DNA of 64,000 bases, taken from assembly GCF_001806875.1 (NCBI RefSeq), contig NZ_KV786277.1, forward strand, positions 1 to 64,000, written 5' to 3'. This stretch comes from Corynebacterium sp. HMSC29G08 (lineage in GTDB: Bacteria > Actinomycetota > Actinomycetes > Mycobacteriales > Mycobacteriaceae). A program made the position numbers and the translations under genes. The notes under the pieces are model-generated. The model did not search any database. It was given only the letters and a program-made list of their open reading frames with translations, and had not been told where the DNA came from. Of this stretch, positions 26,776 through 35,833 are shown piece after piece (the stretch's first letter is position 1; the number at the start of each line of letters is the position of its first letter).

Positions 26776-29196
26776 ATGAAAACGAATCTGACGCGCGATG
26801 ATGCGCAAACACGAAAATCGCTGATTGACAATGTCCACTACGACATCCACGTGGATGTGACTGGCAAGGAGCAGTTCACTTCCCGCACTGTGGTCACGTT
26901 TGACTCCAAGGCAGGTCAGACCCATTTTGACCTGGTTGCTGATGAGTTTGCAGCAACCCTGGACGGCACCCCCACCAACGGAAATGAGCTTGTGCTTGCC
27001 AGCGGCGCACACGAGCTCACTGTCAACGCCACCATCACTTACAACCGCACCGGTGAGGGTCTGCACAAGTTCACCGACCCGGTGGATGGCAAGGACTACC
27101 TCTACACCCAGTTTGAGCCAGCGATGGCGATGAAAGTGTTCGCTGGTTTTGACCAGCCGGATTTGAAGGCAACCTACGACATTGCGGTCACCGCACCTGA
27201 TGCGTACACGGTGGTGCTCAACGAGACGGTAGAAGTCACCAACAACGGCAACGGCACCAAGACGTGGACCACCAAGATTGATTACCCGCTGTCTACCTAC
27301 CTCATTGCGATTGTGGCCGGCGAGTATGAGCGCGTCACGGACACCTACACATGCACCGGCGACAACGGTGGCAAGCGCACGATCGAGCTTGGCTTGTACG
27401 CGCGTGCCAGCCTGATCCCGCACATGGATTCGGAGCGTCTATTTACGCAGACCAAGGCAGGGTTTGATTTCTACCATGCCAACTTCGGCCGCACGTATCC
27501 GTTTGGTGACAAGTACGACCAGATCTTCTGCCCGGAGTACAACATGGGCGCCATGGAGCACGTGGGTGCCGTGACGTACCGCGATGAGTACATTTTCACC
27601 TCTGAGCCCACACCGTACCGCCTTGAGCGTCGTAACGACACGATCCTGCATGAGATGGCGCACATGTGGTTCGGCGATTTGGTGACCATGCAGTGGTGGG
27701 ATGACCTGTGGCTCAATGAGTCCTTCGCTACCTGGTCCGCCGCCACCGCGCAGACCGGCATCGGCGAATACCCAGAGGCGTGGACCACGTTTGCCGCTGT
27801 GGAGAAGGCATGGGCGTACCAGCAGGATCAGCTGCCCACCACGCACCCGATTGCCGCAGACGCCCCGGATATTGAGACTGCGGAGCAGAACTTTGACGGC
27901 ATCACCTACGCCAAGGGGGCTTCCGTGTTGAAGCAGCTGCAGGCGTATGTGGGCTATGAGGAGTTTTTCGCGGGTGTGCGTACGCACTTTGATAACCACG
28001 CGTTTGCTAACGCCACTTTCGATGACCTGCTTGGGGCGCTTGAGCAGGCCTCGGGCCGCGACTTGTCCGACTGGGCTGACGCGTGGCTGCGCACCACGGG
28101 CGTGTCCACCCTGCGTGCAGATACTTCCGATGGGTTTGCGGTGGTGCAGGAGTCTGATGTGTTGCGCCCGCACCGCGTTCGCGTGGGGCTTTACTCGCTT
28201 GTCGACGGCTGCGTCAAACGCACCCACCAAGTAGAAACCGACATCCACGGTGAGCGCACCGAGATCCCAGAGCTGGCGGGCGTGGAACACGACCTTGCGC
28301 TGGTGAACGATGAGGACCTGACCTACTGCAAGATGCGTCTGAGCGAGGAGCACACCCGCTTCGTGCTTGAGCACCTGGGTGAGATTGAGGATTCGCTGGC
28401 GCGCACCTTGGTGTGGTCGTCGCTGTGGGAGGCCACCCGCGACGGTGTCCTGCCGGCTCGTGAGTTTGTGCGCCTGGTGGCCCGGTTTGCGCCTGCGGAA
28501 ACGCACCCAAGTGTGCAGGAGCGCCTGTTTGCACAGGGTACCGCGGCAGTGCGCGGGTTTGTGGACCCATCCTGGCAGGCCGAGGGCTTTGACCTGCTCA
28601 ACAACGCTTTCCGTGGTGCTGAGCCGCTCGCAATCTCGGATCGTGCTCTGGCGCGTTTGCAGCCCAACGATGAGACAGTGGCGTACTTCAAGCGCCTGCT
28701 GGAGACCTCTGAGAACCAGGAGGTGCGTTGGCTTGCTATCACCACCCTGGTTGCGGCTGGCCAGTTGCCGGCGTCGGCTGCTGACCAGGAGCGCGACGAC
28801 TCCTCCGAGGGTGCGATCTCTCGCCTGCGCGTGCGCGCGGTTGCTGACAAGGCGTGGGCGTGGAAGAAGCTTGTGGAAGAGGACCTGACCAACCTTGAGG
28901 CCCGCTATCTCATGGACGGTCTCACCTTCACCGACGAAGGTTTGGAAGGTTTGGCAGAGGACTACTTTCGCATTGCCCCTGGCCTATGGGACCGCCTGAC
29001 CAATGAGATGGCGCAGCGCACCCTTGAGGGCATGTACCCGGGTTGGGCTGTGGATCAGGCAAGCGTGGATAAGGCCGATGCCCTGCTTAATGATCCACAT
29101 GTGCCCTCCGGCCTGAAGCGCGTTGTGGCCGAAGGCCAGGATCGCACGGCGCGTAAGCTGCGCAACCGCACGGTGGACGCTGAAGCTAATAAGTAG
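26776..29196 (+). CDS. pepN: Aminopeptidase N (M1 family)
   Basis: This zinc metallopeptidase removes N-terminal amino acids. The 806-residue protein has the zinc site HEMAHMWFGDL followed 18 residues on by the Glu of LNESFATW, and a C-terminal ERAP1-like helical domain. The exopeptidase motif usually written GAMEN reads GAMEH here (YNMGAMEHVGAVTYRDEY, near residue 258). The ATG lies seven bases after TAGCGT, so it is probably leaderless, and it is divergent from the Rv2466c-like gene with 37 bases between starts. Confidence 0.95.
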   Translation: MKTNLTRDDAQTRKSLIDNVHYDIHVDVTGKEQFTSRTVVTFDSKAGQTHFDLVADEFAATLDGTPTNGNELVLASGAHELTVNATITYNRTGEGLHKFTDPVDGKDYLYTQFEPAMAMKVFAGFDQPDLKATYDIAVTAPDAYTVVLNETVEVTNNGNGTKTWTTKIDYPLSTYLIAIVAGEYERVTDTYTCTGDNGGKRTIELGLYARASLIPHMDSERLFTQTKAGFDFYHANFGRTYPFGDKYDQIFCPEYNMGAMEHVGAVTYRDEYIFTSEPTPYRLERRNDTILHEMAHMWFGDLVTMQWWDDLWLNESFATWSAATAQTGIGEYPEAWTTFAAVEKAWAYQQDQLPTTHPIAADAPDIETAEQNFDGITYAKGASVLKQLQAYVGYEEFFAGVRTHFDNHAFANATFDDLLGALEQASGRDLSDWADAWLRTTGVSTLRADTSDGFAVVQESDVLRPHRVRVGLYSLVDGCVKRTHQVETDIHGERTEIPELAGVEHDLALVNDEDLTYCKMRLSEEHTRFVLEHLGEIEDSLARTLVWSSLWEATRDGVLPAREFVRLVARFAPAETHPSVQERLFAQGTAAVRGFVDPSWQAEGFDLLNNAFRGAEPLAISDRALARLQPNDETVAYFKRLLETSENQEVRWLAITTLVAAGQLPASAADQERDDSSEGAISRLRVRAVADKAWAWKKLVEEDLTNLEARYLMDGLTFTDEGLEGLAEDYFRIAPGLWDRLTNEMAQRTLEGMYPGWAVDQASVDKADALLNDPHVPSGLKRVVAEGQDRTARKLRNRTVDAEANK

Positions 29197-29367
29197 TTAG
29201 CCGGCATTGACCGCGCGCAACTTTGCGGCATCCGGCCGGATGGCGATGAGGCTGAATTCTGTTAGATCATCGCCAAGCCTCTTGGGATATAAATCTCGCT
29301 GCAGACTTAAAGGTGCTTACAGAATCCCCAGCAATCAACGTAGAATGCGCTTCCCCGCAGCCTTCGC

Positions 29368-30528
29368 TTAAAGCTGTGAAAACGCCTGCTCAAGGTCTGC
29401 AATCAGGTCCGCTTCATCCTCAATGCCAACAGAGATACGCACCAGCTCGCCGGGCACTTCAAGCGCAGACCCAGCTACGGATACATGGGTCATGGTTGCC
29501 GGGTGCTCAAGCAAGCTCTCCACCCCGCCGAGCGATTCCGCAAGGCAGAACAGCTGAGTGGATAAACAGAATTTCTTGGCTTGCTCTTCAGTTTGAAATA
29601 GCACGGAAACCATGCCGCCGAAACGACGCATCTGCTTCTTCGCCACCTCGTGGCCAGGGTGGGATTCGAGACCCGGGTAACACACGCGGGCAACTTCCTC
29701 ACGCCCCTCAAGGTATTTAGCCACGGCCTCGGCATTGTCGCAGTGACGTTCCATGCGTACCGGCAGCGTCTTCAAGCCGCGGCCCGTGAGGTACGTATCA
29801 AACGGCGATGGGATCGCGCCCACCCAGCCGAAGAAGAACCGCAGCTGCTCCTCAAAGCCCTCAATCAGGTCATCTTTGCCACAAACCACACCGCCGATGA
29901 CGTCGGAGTGGCCGCCGATGTACTTGGTGGTGGAGTGCAAAACCACGTCCGCGCCGAACTCGAACGGACGCTGCAGGTACGGCGAGGCGAACGTGTTATC
30001 CACCACCAGCGCAGCATCACCTTTCACCTTGGCCACCGCCTCAATGTCCACGATGGACAGCAGCGGGTTCGTCGGGGTTTCCACCCAGATCACCTTGGTG
30101 TTGTCCTGTACCGCCGCGCCGACCTCTTCGGCGTTGGTCATGTCCACCACGGTATTTTCCACACCCCAGAGGGAAAACACCTGCTGGATCAGACGGTAAG
30201 TGCCGCCATAGGCGTCATTGGACACCACGATGTGGTCGCCGGGCTTCAGCAGCGTACGAAGGACCACGTCCACCGTGGCCATGCCGGATGCAAACGCGAC
30301 AGCGAAGTCAGCACCCTCAAGGGCTGCAACGGACTTCTCCAGCGTGGTGATTGTTGGGTTGCCAACGCGGGTGTATTCGTAGCCGCCACGCAGTTCCGCT
30401 AGACCGTTCTGTGCAAACGTGGTGGAAGCGTAAATAGGCGTGTTGATGGACCCATAGAGGCTATCTGGTTCGTAACCTGCGTGAATCGCTGCAGTCGACG
30501 GGCCTGGATTGCTCGTGTTGGTAGACAT
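29368..30528 (-). CDS. metB: Cystathionine gamma-synthase
   Basis: This PLP enzyme joins an activated homoserine to cysteine in methionine synthesis. The 386-residue protein has the PLP lysine in HSTTKYIGGHSDVIGG (near residue 200), the tyrosine motif YEYTRVGNPT, and the end EDEADLIADLEQAF. The family also includes the cystathionine gamma-lyases, but the short form and the actinobacterial pattern favour MetB. The ATG follows a TACGAT box by seven bases. An upstream sequence partly fits the McbR operator of sulfur metabolism. Confidence 0.88.
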   Translation of the reverse strand: MSTNTSNPGPSTAAIHAGYEPDSLYGSINTPIYASTTFAQNGLAELRGGYEYTRVGNPTITTLEKSVAALEGADFAVAFASGMATVDVVLRTLLKPGDHIVVSNDAYGGTYRLIQQVFSLWGVENTVVDMTNAEEVGAAVQDNTKVIWVETPTNPLLSIVDIEAVAKVKGDAALVVDNTFASPYLQRPFEFGADVVLHSTTKYIGGHSDVIGGVVCGKDDLIEGFEEQLRFFFGWVGAIPSPFDTYLTGRGLKTLPVRMERHCDNAEAVAKYLEGREEVARVCYPGLESHPGHEVAKKQMRRFGGMVSVLFQTEEQAKKFCLSTQLFCLAESLGGVESLLEHPATMTHVSVAGSALEVPGELVRISVGIEDEADLIADLEQAFSQL

Positions 30529-30550
30529 GCCAAGCATCGTAGCCATTATC

Positions 30551-30566
30551 TAGACCAAGCTGTTCA
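30551..30566. promoter_or_regulatory. Possible McbR operator upstream of metB
   Basis: TAGAC-CAAGCT-GTTCA agrees with the McbR consensus TAGAC-N6-GTCTA at eight of ten positions and lies about 23 bases before the metB start, close to its promoter. McbR represses methionine and cysteine genes in Corynebacterium. Confidence 0.4.
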
Positions 30567-30622
30567 TTATCGACGATTTATATGCACGCTCCCCTTCCCC
30601 ACTCGCGTAGACTGTGGCTCTG

Positions 30623-31609
30623 ATGAATACCACCTACATTTTGGCAGCTGCGCAAAACCTCGAAGAAGCAGTAGAAGGGGTCTCCACGTGGTGGAAGGAT
30701 CCCGATACACGTGAGCTGGTCCTCGAACGGCCGTTAAAAATCGTGCTGATCTTGGTCATAGCGCTCATCCTTGACAGGGTTGCCGCACACCTCATCCGCC
30801 GCGCCACGCACGCCCGCATGAAAAACCCTGGCCTTTTGCGCTCACGCGAAATCCCCGACACTCCGCAGGACCGCGCACAGGAAAGCCGGCGCCGGCAACG
30901 CCTGCAGACCTTGTCCAACGTTGCCCGTTCAGTGGCCGCCATTGTGGTGTGGACGTGGGCGTTGCTCGCCGTGCTTGACCAGCTTGGCGTGAACGTGGCA
31001 CCTTTGATCGCTTCTGCCGGCATTGTAGGCGTGGCCATTGGTTTCGGCGCACAATCCCTTGTTAAAGACTTTTTCTCCGGCATGTTCATCCTGCTGGAGA
31101 ACCAGTACGGGGTTGGAGACACCATTCAGGTTGATGACATTGTTGGTGACGTTGAGGAGATGACCCTTCGCGTTACCACTATCCGCGACATGGACGGCGC
31201 ACTGTGGCATGTCCGTAACGGTGACATTGACCGCGTTGGCAACCACTCCGTCCTGTATTCGGTTGCGCGGTTGCAGATCCCGGTTTCAGTCATGGCAGAC
31301 CCGGATGAGGCCGCCGCAATCATTGAGCGCTCTGCACAGGCAGCCAGCCAGGATCCGGAGATCCGCGACCAGGTTATGAGCCCGCCATCCATGCTTGGTC
31401 CCTCGGAGTTCAACCCCACGTACGCGTCTTTCCGCGTTACCTTAAAGACGATGCCCGGCCAGCAGTGGTCCGTCGCCCGTTTCATCAACCACCGCGTGTT
31501 GAAAGACCTGCACGATGCTGGCATCGTGCTCGCCCCAATGGATTCGGTACTCGTTGGTTTTGGAAATTCAGACACAGACACAGACACAGCTGCAACGAAA
31601 GGAGATTGA
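30623..31609 (+). CDS. MscS-family mechanosensitive channel
   Basis: The 328-residue membrane protein has three hydrophobic segments: around residues 35-52, 95-112 and the pore helix (NVAPLIASAGIVGVAIGFGAQSLVKDFFSGM, about 117-147). The beta domain (GVGDTIQVDDIVGDVEEMTLR) follows. It would open under membrane tension to release solutes. The tail ends in a short Asp-Thr repeat coded by GACACA hexamers. ATG at 30623 follows a TAGACT box. The stop overlaps the ribosome site of glbO. Confidence 0.9.
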   Translation: MNTTYILAAAQNLEEAVEGVSTWWKDPDTRELVLERPLKIVLILVIALILDRVAAHLIRRATHARMKNPGLLRSREIPDTPQDRAQESRRRQRLQTLSNVARSVAAIVVWTWALLAVLDQLGVNVAPLIASAGIVGVAIGFGAQSLVKDFFSGMFILLENQYGVGDTIQVDDIVGDVEEMTLRVTTIRDMDGALWHVRNGDIDRVGNHSVLYSVARLQIPVSVMADPDEAAAIIERSAQAASQDPEIRDQVMSPPSMLGPSEFNPTYASFRVTLKTMPGQQWSVARFINHRVLKDLHDAGIVLAPMDSVLVGFGNSDTDTDTAATKGD

Positions 31610-31610
31610 G

Positions 31611-32042
31611 GTGGAGATCACCCCAATGCCACCGCGCGATGACCAGGAGCGCACCCTGTACGAGGACGTCGGTGGCACCGAGTTTTTCACCCGCCTAGTC
31701 AAAGGCTTCTATACCCAGGTCAAAACCGATGATCTGATCGGGCCCATGTACCCGGAGGGTGATTTCGACGGTGCCGAGGACCGCCTCCGCTGGTTCCTCG
31801 AACAGTACTGGGGCGGGCCTCGCACGTTCCAAGAAAAGCGTGGCAACCCGATGCTTCGCCGCCGCCACTTCCCCTTCAAAATTGGCATGGCTGAGGCAGA
31901 GCGTTGGCTAGAACTCATGGGGCGCTCATTGGAGCAATTTACTGACGACGAGCTTTCGCCCCACCACCGCCACCAACTTTGGAACCACATGCAGCGCGTG
32001 GCGTACATGATGATTAACCAGGAGCCGGGTAGCCCCGCCTAA
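31611..32042 (+). CDS. glbO: Group II truncated hemoglobin
   Basis: The 143-residue globin matches trHbO: LYEDVGGTEFFTRLVKGFY at the start, LRWFLEQYWGGPRTF, the heme-ligand histidine in RRRHFPFKIG, the Trp of WLELMGRSLEQF and HHRHQLWNHMQRVAYMM. It binds oxygen and may detoxify or deliver it. The GTG start was chosen because AAAGGAGATT lies directly before it; it follows the channel stop by one base, so the two are coupled. Confidence 0.94.
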   Translation: MEITPMPPRDDQERTLYEDVGGTEFFTRLVKGFYTQVKTDDLIGPMYPEGDFDGAEDRLRWFLEQYWGGPRTFQEKRGNPMLRRRHFPFKIGMAEAERWLELMGRSLEQFTDDELSPHHRHQLWNHMQRVAYMMINQEPGSPA

Positions 32043-32066
32043 TTACAACGGACAACGGCTTGACTT

Positions 32067-32711
32067 TTAGAAAAGCAATCCCAGACCCGCGTTTCTAAAC
32101 ACGGATCCGTACGGGGCATCTAGGCGCACCCACCTACCGGCGCTGGCTACGCGCAAGTGGCGTGGGATGTTTGCCGGCGCCTCAAAGCCCGGGATTAGGC
32201 CCAAGGCCGTGCACGTAAAGATCATGCGCATGGGCACCTCGACAGGGGTTTCCGCAGTGGCGTTTGAGGTGATCACAATGGCGTCTAAAAGCGAGCGCGG
32301 CGGCCCTGCCGGTCCGGAGAATTGTTTGGCAAGGCGTTTGCCTTCGTCTGCGAGTTGGCGTGCGGTGCTGACCGGCACTTCGTCGCAAAGCTGGAAGCCC
32401 TCTACCGGCGGCAGGGCACCTGGCCAGGAGGCATCCTGCGGGCGACCAATGCTAAGCGTCGTCACGGTCTGCTCGGCGAGTGCTTCCAAAAACTCCGCGG
32501 CCGAAACAGCCGCACCGTCACGCGAAACCTCGCCCGCGACGCGCCTGGCCACAATGCAATCAAACGGCGTGGTCACAAACACGTTCAGAGCGTCGCCCAC
32601 CTTTTGGAAGCGAGCAAGCGCATGCGGATCTAGTGCTACTGCGCGCTGGAGCAGCGCTCGCACGCCGCCAAGGCCTTGGCCGCCGTGCGTGCTAAAGGAA
32701 ATCACAGACAC
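32067..32711 (-). CDS. Conserved hypothetical protein
   Basis: The 214-residue soluble protein has no signal peptide or membrane segment and no motif that gives a function. Notable stretches are FVTTPFDCIVARRVAGEVSR and RSLLDAIVITSNATAETPVE, which look like strands of an alpha/beta or beta-rich fold. It follows the thioesterase gene on the same strand by 11 bases and ends facing glbO, with 24 bases between. The same neighbours (glbO, thioesterase, ettA) are usual in corynebacteria, so it is probably conserved in the genus. Confidence 0.75.
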   Translation of the reverse strand: MSVISFSTHGGQGLGGVRALLQRAVALDPHALARFQKVGDALNVFVTTPFDCIVARRVAGEVSRDGAAVSAAEFLEALAEQTVTTLSIGRPQDASWPGALPPVEGFQLCDEVPVSTARQLADEGKRLAKQFSGPAGPPRSLLDAIVITSNATAETPVEVPMRMIFTCTALGLIPGFEAPANIPRHLRVASAGRWVRLDAPYGSVFRNAGLGLLF

Positions 32712-32722
32712 TGCGGCTACTT

Positions 32723-33163
32723 TTACTCCGACTCCCCCGCATCCGGTGCTGCCGTCAGCGATAGGATGCCGATCTCCTGCTTTGTAATCGAACGTGGGGT
32801 AGCAGTTGCGTCATCCACCGTCACCTGCACGCACTCCACTACACAGCAGACCCTGCCCTGCGAGTCCTTGATCTCCTGGTGGGTAGTAAACGACGTGTTG
32901 CCCAAACGCGAAACGTGCGTTTCAATCACCGCGGTCGCCGTATTCGGCAGGATAGGACGCATGTAGTCAGCCTCCACACGCCGCACAAACACCGCAAAAT
33001 CGTGGCCCCGCGAGTAGAAGTACTCACGAGCAAACGCAAGACGCGCCTCCTGAGCAATCTCCAGGTAGGCGGAGTTTGTGACGTGCCCATAGCGGTCAAA
33101 GTCCCCCCACCGCAGCGGCACTTCATACACGTGGACGTTATTTGTTACACCCTGTTCAGACAT
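32723..33163 (-). CDS. Acyl-CoA thioesterase, hot-dog fold
   Basis: The 146-residue protein is a 4-hydroxybenzoyl-CoA-type thioesterase. The signature VPLRWGDFDRYGHVTNSAYLE carries the catalytic Asp (WGDFD) near residue 19, and VRRVEADYMRPI and HVSRLGNTSFTTHQEI follow. It would hydrolyse an acyl-CoA; the chain is unknown. It lies downstream of ettA, with a GC hairpin between the genes that could reduce readthrough. Confidence 0.88.
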   Translation of the reverse strand: MSEQGVTNNVHVYEVPLRWGDFDRYGHVTNSAYLEIAQEARLAFAREYFYSRGHDFAVFVRRVEADYMRPILPNTATAVIETHVSRLGNTSFTTHQEIKDSQGRVCCVVECVQVTVDDATATPRSITKQEIGILSLTAAPDAGESE

Positions 33164-33189
33164 GTGCTAAACCCTACCCGCCAAAGATA

Positions 33190-33219
33190 ACCCCGCGCCG
33201 AATTCTATCCAGCGCGGGG
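33190..33219 (-). terminator. Hairpin between ettA and the thioesterase gene
   Basis: CCCCGCGC and GCGCGGGG form an 8-bp stem with a 13-base loop, just after ettA on the minus strand. It is followed by TTATC, not a strong T-run, so it may attenuate rather than fully stop transcription. Confidence 0.6.
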
Positions 33220-33230
33220 TAAACAGCTGC

Positions 33231-33257
33231 TTAGCGTGTGGTTTAGCGTGTGGTTTA
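33231..33257. repeat. Stop-codon tandem repeat at the ettA end
   Basis: A 12-base unit (TTTAGCGTGTGG on the plus strand) is repeated so that the ettA TAA is followed in the same frame by two more TAA codons, 12 and 24 bases later. Confidence 0.8.
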
Positions 33258-34925
33258 GCGGGTGAGCTTACGGTGTGTCACACGAGACGGCTTGGCCGCT
33301 TCCTCACCAAGGCGCTCAACCTTGTTCTTCTCGTAGTCGCCGAAGTTGCCCTCGAACCAGAACCACTTGCCCTCTTCAATGTTGCCCTCCCAGGCAAGGA
33401 TGTGGGTACAGGTGCGGTCCAAGAACCACCGGTCGTGAGAAATCACCACAGCGCAGCCCGGGAACTTCTGCAGCGCGTTCTCCAGGGAACCAAGGGTTTC
33501 AACGTCCAAGTCGTTCGTCGGCTCATCGAGCAGGATCAAGTTGCCGCCCTGCTTCAGTGTGAGCGCCAAGTTCAGGCGGTTGCGCTCACCACCGGAGAGC
33601 ACCTTGGACGGCTTCTGCTGGTCCGCACCCTTGAAACCAAAGGCAGACAGATATGCGCGTGAAGGCATCTCGTTCTGGCCAACCACGATGTAGTCCAGTC
33701 CATCAGAAACCACTTCCCACACCGTCTTCTCCGGATCGATGTTCTCGCGGTTCTGGTCAACGTAGGACAGCTTCACCGTGTCACCGACTGTGACGGTGCC
33801 GGCGTCCGGCTCCTCCAAGCCCACGATGGTCTTGAACAGGGTGGACTTACCCACACCGTTGGGGCCAATCACGCCCACAATGCCGTTGCGCGGCAGGGTG
33901 AACGACAGGTCTTTGATCAGGATGCGGCCGTCAAAGCCCTTGTCCAGGTGCTCAACCTCAACAACCTTGTTGCCCAGGCGTGGCGGGGTCGGAATCTGGA
34001 TCTCTTCAAAGTCCAGCTTCTTGTACTGCTCCGCCTCAGCAGCCATCTCTTCGTAGCGCTCTAGACGAGCCTTGTTCTTCGCCTGGCGTGCCTTCGGGGA
34101 GGAACGCACCCACTCAAGCTCGTTCTTCAGGCGCTTCTGCAGCTTCTGGTCCTTCTTGCCGGCAACCTCAAGACGCTCAGCCTTCTTCTCCAGGTAGGTG
34201 GAGTAGTTGCCCTCGTACGGGTAGAGCTGGCCGCGGTCAACCTCACAGATCCATTCTGCGACGTTGTCCAGGAAGTAGCGGTCGTGAGTAATGGCAAGGA
34301 CGGCACCCGGGTAGGTCTGCAGGTGCTTCTCCAGCCAAAGCACGCTCTCGGCGTCCAGGTGGTTCGTCGGCTCATCAAGAAGCAAAAGATCCGGCTCGCT
34401 CAGCAGCAGCTTCGCAAGCGCCACGCGGCGGCGCTCACCACCAGACAGGTTGGTTACCGCAGCGTCAGACGGCGGGCAGCGCAGCGCTTCCATCGCCTGC
34501 TCAATCTTGGAGTCAACCTCCCAAGCGTCAGCGGCATCCAGCTCCTCCTGGAGCTTGCCCATCTCCTCCATCAACTCATCGGAGTAGTTGGTGGCCATCT
34601 CCTCGGCGATCGCCTCGAAGCGCTGCTTCTTCTCAAAGATCTCGCCCAGGCCCTCTTCGACGTTCTCACGAACCGTCTTCTCTTCATTCAACGGCGGCTC
34701 CTGCAGCAAAATGCCAACGGAGGCACCGGGCTGCAGAAACGCTTCACCGTTGTTCGGCTGGTCAATGCCAGCCATGATCTTGAGCAAGGACGACTTACCG
34801 GCGCCGTTGGGGCCGACGACGCCAATCTTGGCGCCGGGGTAGAAAGCCATGGTGACGTTGTCCAAAATGACCTTGTCACCGATGGCCCTGCGAACATTTT
34901 TCATCGTGTAGATGAACTCAGCCAC
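33255..34925 (-). CDS. ettA: Energy-dependent translational throttle protein
   Basis: EttA is an ABC-F ATPase that binds the ribosomal E site and gates early elongation. The 556-residue protein has two ABC domains: Walker A GPNGAGKS near residue 40 and GPNGVGKS near 357, signatures LSGGERRRVAL and LSGGERNRLNL, and Walker B LLLLDEPTNHLD and LILLDEPTNDLD. The two-helix linker and ARM insert between them fit the EttA subgroup. It starts with GTG. The stop codon lies in a 12-base tandem repeat. Confidence 0.96.
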   Translation of the reverse strand: MAEFIYTMKNVRRAIGDKVILDNVTMAFYPGAKIGVVGPNGAGKSSLLKIMAGIDQPNNGEAFLQPGASVGILLQEPPLNEEKTVRENVEEGLGEIFEKKQRFEAIAEEMATNYSDELMEEMGKLQEELDAADAWEVDSKIEQAMEALRCPPSDAAVTNLSGGERRRVALAKLLLSEPDLLLLDEPTNHLDAESVLWLEKHLQTYPGAVLAITHDRYFLDNVAEWICEVDRGQLYPYEGNYSTYLEKKAERLEVAGKKDQKLQKRLKNELEWVRSSPKARQAKNKARLERYEEMAAEAEQYKKLDFEEIQIPTPPRLGNKVVEVEHLDKGFDGRILIKDLSFTLPRNGIVGVIGPNGVGKSTLFKTIVGLEEPDAGTVTVGDTVKLSYVDQNRENIDPEKTVWEVVSDGLDYIVVGQNEMPSRAYLSAFGFKGADQQKPSKVLSGGERNRLNLALTLKQGGNLILLDEPTNDLDVETLGSLENALQKFPGCAVVISHDRWFLDRTCTHILAWEGNIEEGKWFWFEGNFGDYEKNKVERLGEEAAKPSRVTHRKLTR

Positions 34926-35016
34926 GTGGTATCCCCTTGTGTTAAACAGTGCTTGAAATGCTTTCCACAGGGTACATCACGCGCGCCCTTGCTAGAGCGG
35001 CAGGAACACTAGGTTT

Positions 35017-35643
35017 CTAAAAGGGTCTCCCGTCCTCATCAACCCCTGCCGCGGCACCGACTAGCTCATCGTTAGATTCGGCGCTGGATTCAGTCGTTGG
35101 CGCGGTGTTGGCTCTATCCCCAAAGCTTGGCGCCATGGGTTTCCTCGGCGGCAGCTGGTCCTCCGCACTTTGGCGAGGTTGACTGTTGCCACGCAGCAGG
35201 TCTTCTAAGGATTTCACCTGTACCTCTTCGGTGCCCTCCACAGTGTGGGAGACGCTGGTGGTCTTGCGCGAGTTGATCTGGAAGTTTCCCAAGTCAAACG
35301 CGACGCGGCTCGCGCGCATGACAATCTTTGAGCGGTTGACGGTCTTGCCGTCTTCGCCGGTTTCCTCCCACGACTCTGTAAGCAAACGGCCGGTGATAAC
35401 AACAGGGCTGCCGCGAAACAGCGACGCCTTGACGTTTACCGCCAGGTCACCCCAGCAATTGACGTCAATGTAGAGCTGGTCAATGTCCATCCAGACGTCT
35501 TTGCCGTGTTCATCCTTTTCGTCGGTGCGGCGGCGTCGTGAAGAAGCAACGCGCAACTTGGACAGTGCGGTTCCCTTCTCTCCTACGCAGGCGATGGTCG
35601 GTTCTGCAACAAGGTTGCCGTGGATGGTGATGTCGGTGCTCAT
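35017..35643 (-). CDS. Single-stranded DNA-binding protein paralogue
   Basis: The 208-residue protein has an OB-fold in its first ~125 residues: DITIHGNLVAEPTIACVGEK, VASSRRRRTDEKDEHGKDVW, LYIDVNCWGDLAVNVKASLF and GSPVVITGRLLTESWEE. The tail is rich in Pro and acid but lacks the DDDIPF tip of the main SSB, so it is likely the second actinobacterial SSB, linked elsewhere with recombination or development. It stands just downstream of a terminator built from two DnaA boxes. Confidence 0.85.
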   Translation of the reverse strand: MSTDITIHGNLVAEPTIACVGEKGTALSKLRVASSRRRRTDEKDEHGKDVWMDIDQLYIDVNCWGDLAVNVKASLFRGSPVVITGRLLTESWEETGEDGKTVNRSKIVMRASRVAFDLGNFQINSRKTTSVSHTVEGTEEVQVKSLEDLLRGNSQPRQSAEDQLPPRKPMAPSFGDRANTAPTTESSAESNDELVGAAAGVDEDGRPF

Positions 35644-35770
35644 GGAAGAGCCCCCCTTTCCGTGATTTTCCTTCTAAACAGTTACCGGTTGTTCCCGGCG
35701 GTTCGGGCACGTTCTTTTGCGTACCCACGGGCAGAATCTCACGGCAACACCTGCTTGCCAACCCCCAAAG

Positions 35771-35804
35771 AAAAAAGCTGTGGATAACTCGGAAGTTATC
35801 CACA
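35771..35804 (-). terminator. Terminator made of two inverted DnaA boxes
   Basis: TGTGGATAACT and AGTTATCCACA form an 11-bp stem with a four-base loop, and on the minus strand AGCTTTTTTC follows, a classic intrinsic terminator for the CopD-CtaG gene. Each arm contains the exact DnaA box TTATCCACA. The site is also directly upstream of the ssb paralogue. Confidence 0.8.
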
Positions 35805-35833
35805 CTTAATGAAAACGCGCAGTTCAGGACACC

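Noticed and set aside
26644-27423. 259-residue reading frame antisense to pepN
   Set aside because: It is a shadow of pepN and spans the divergent promoter region.
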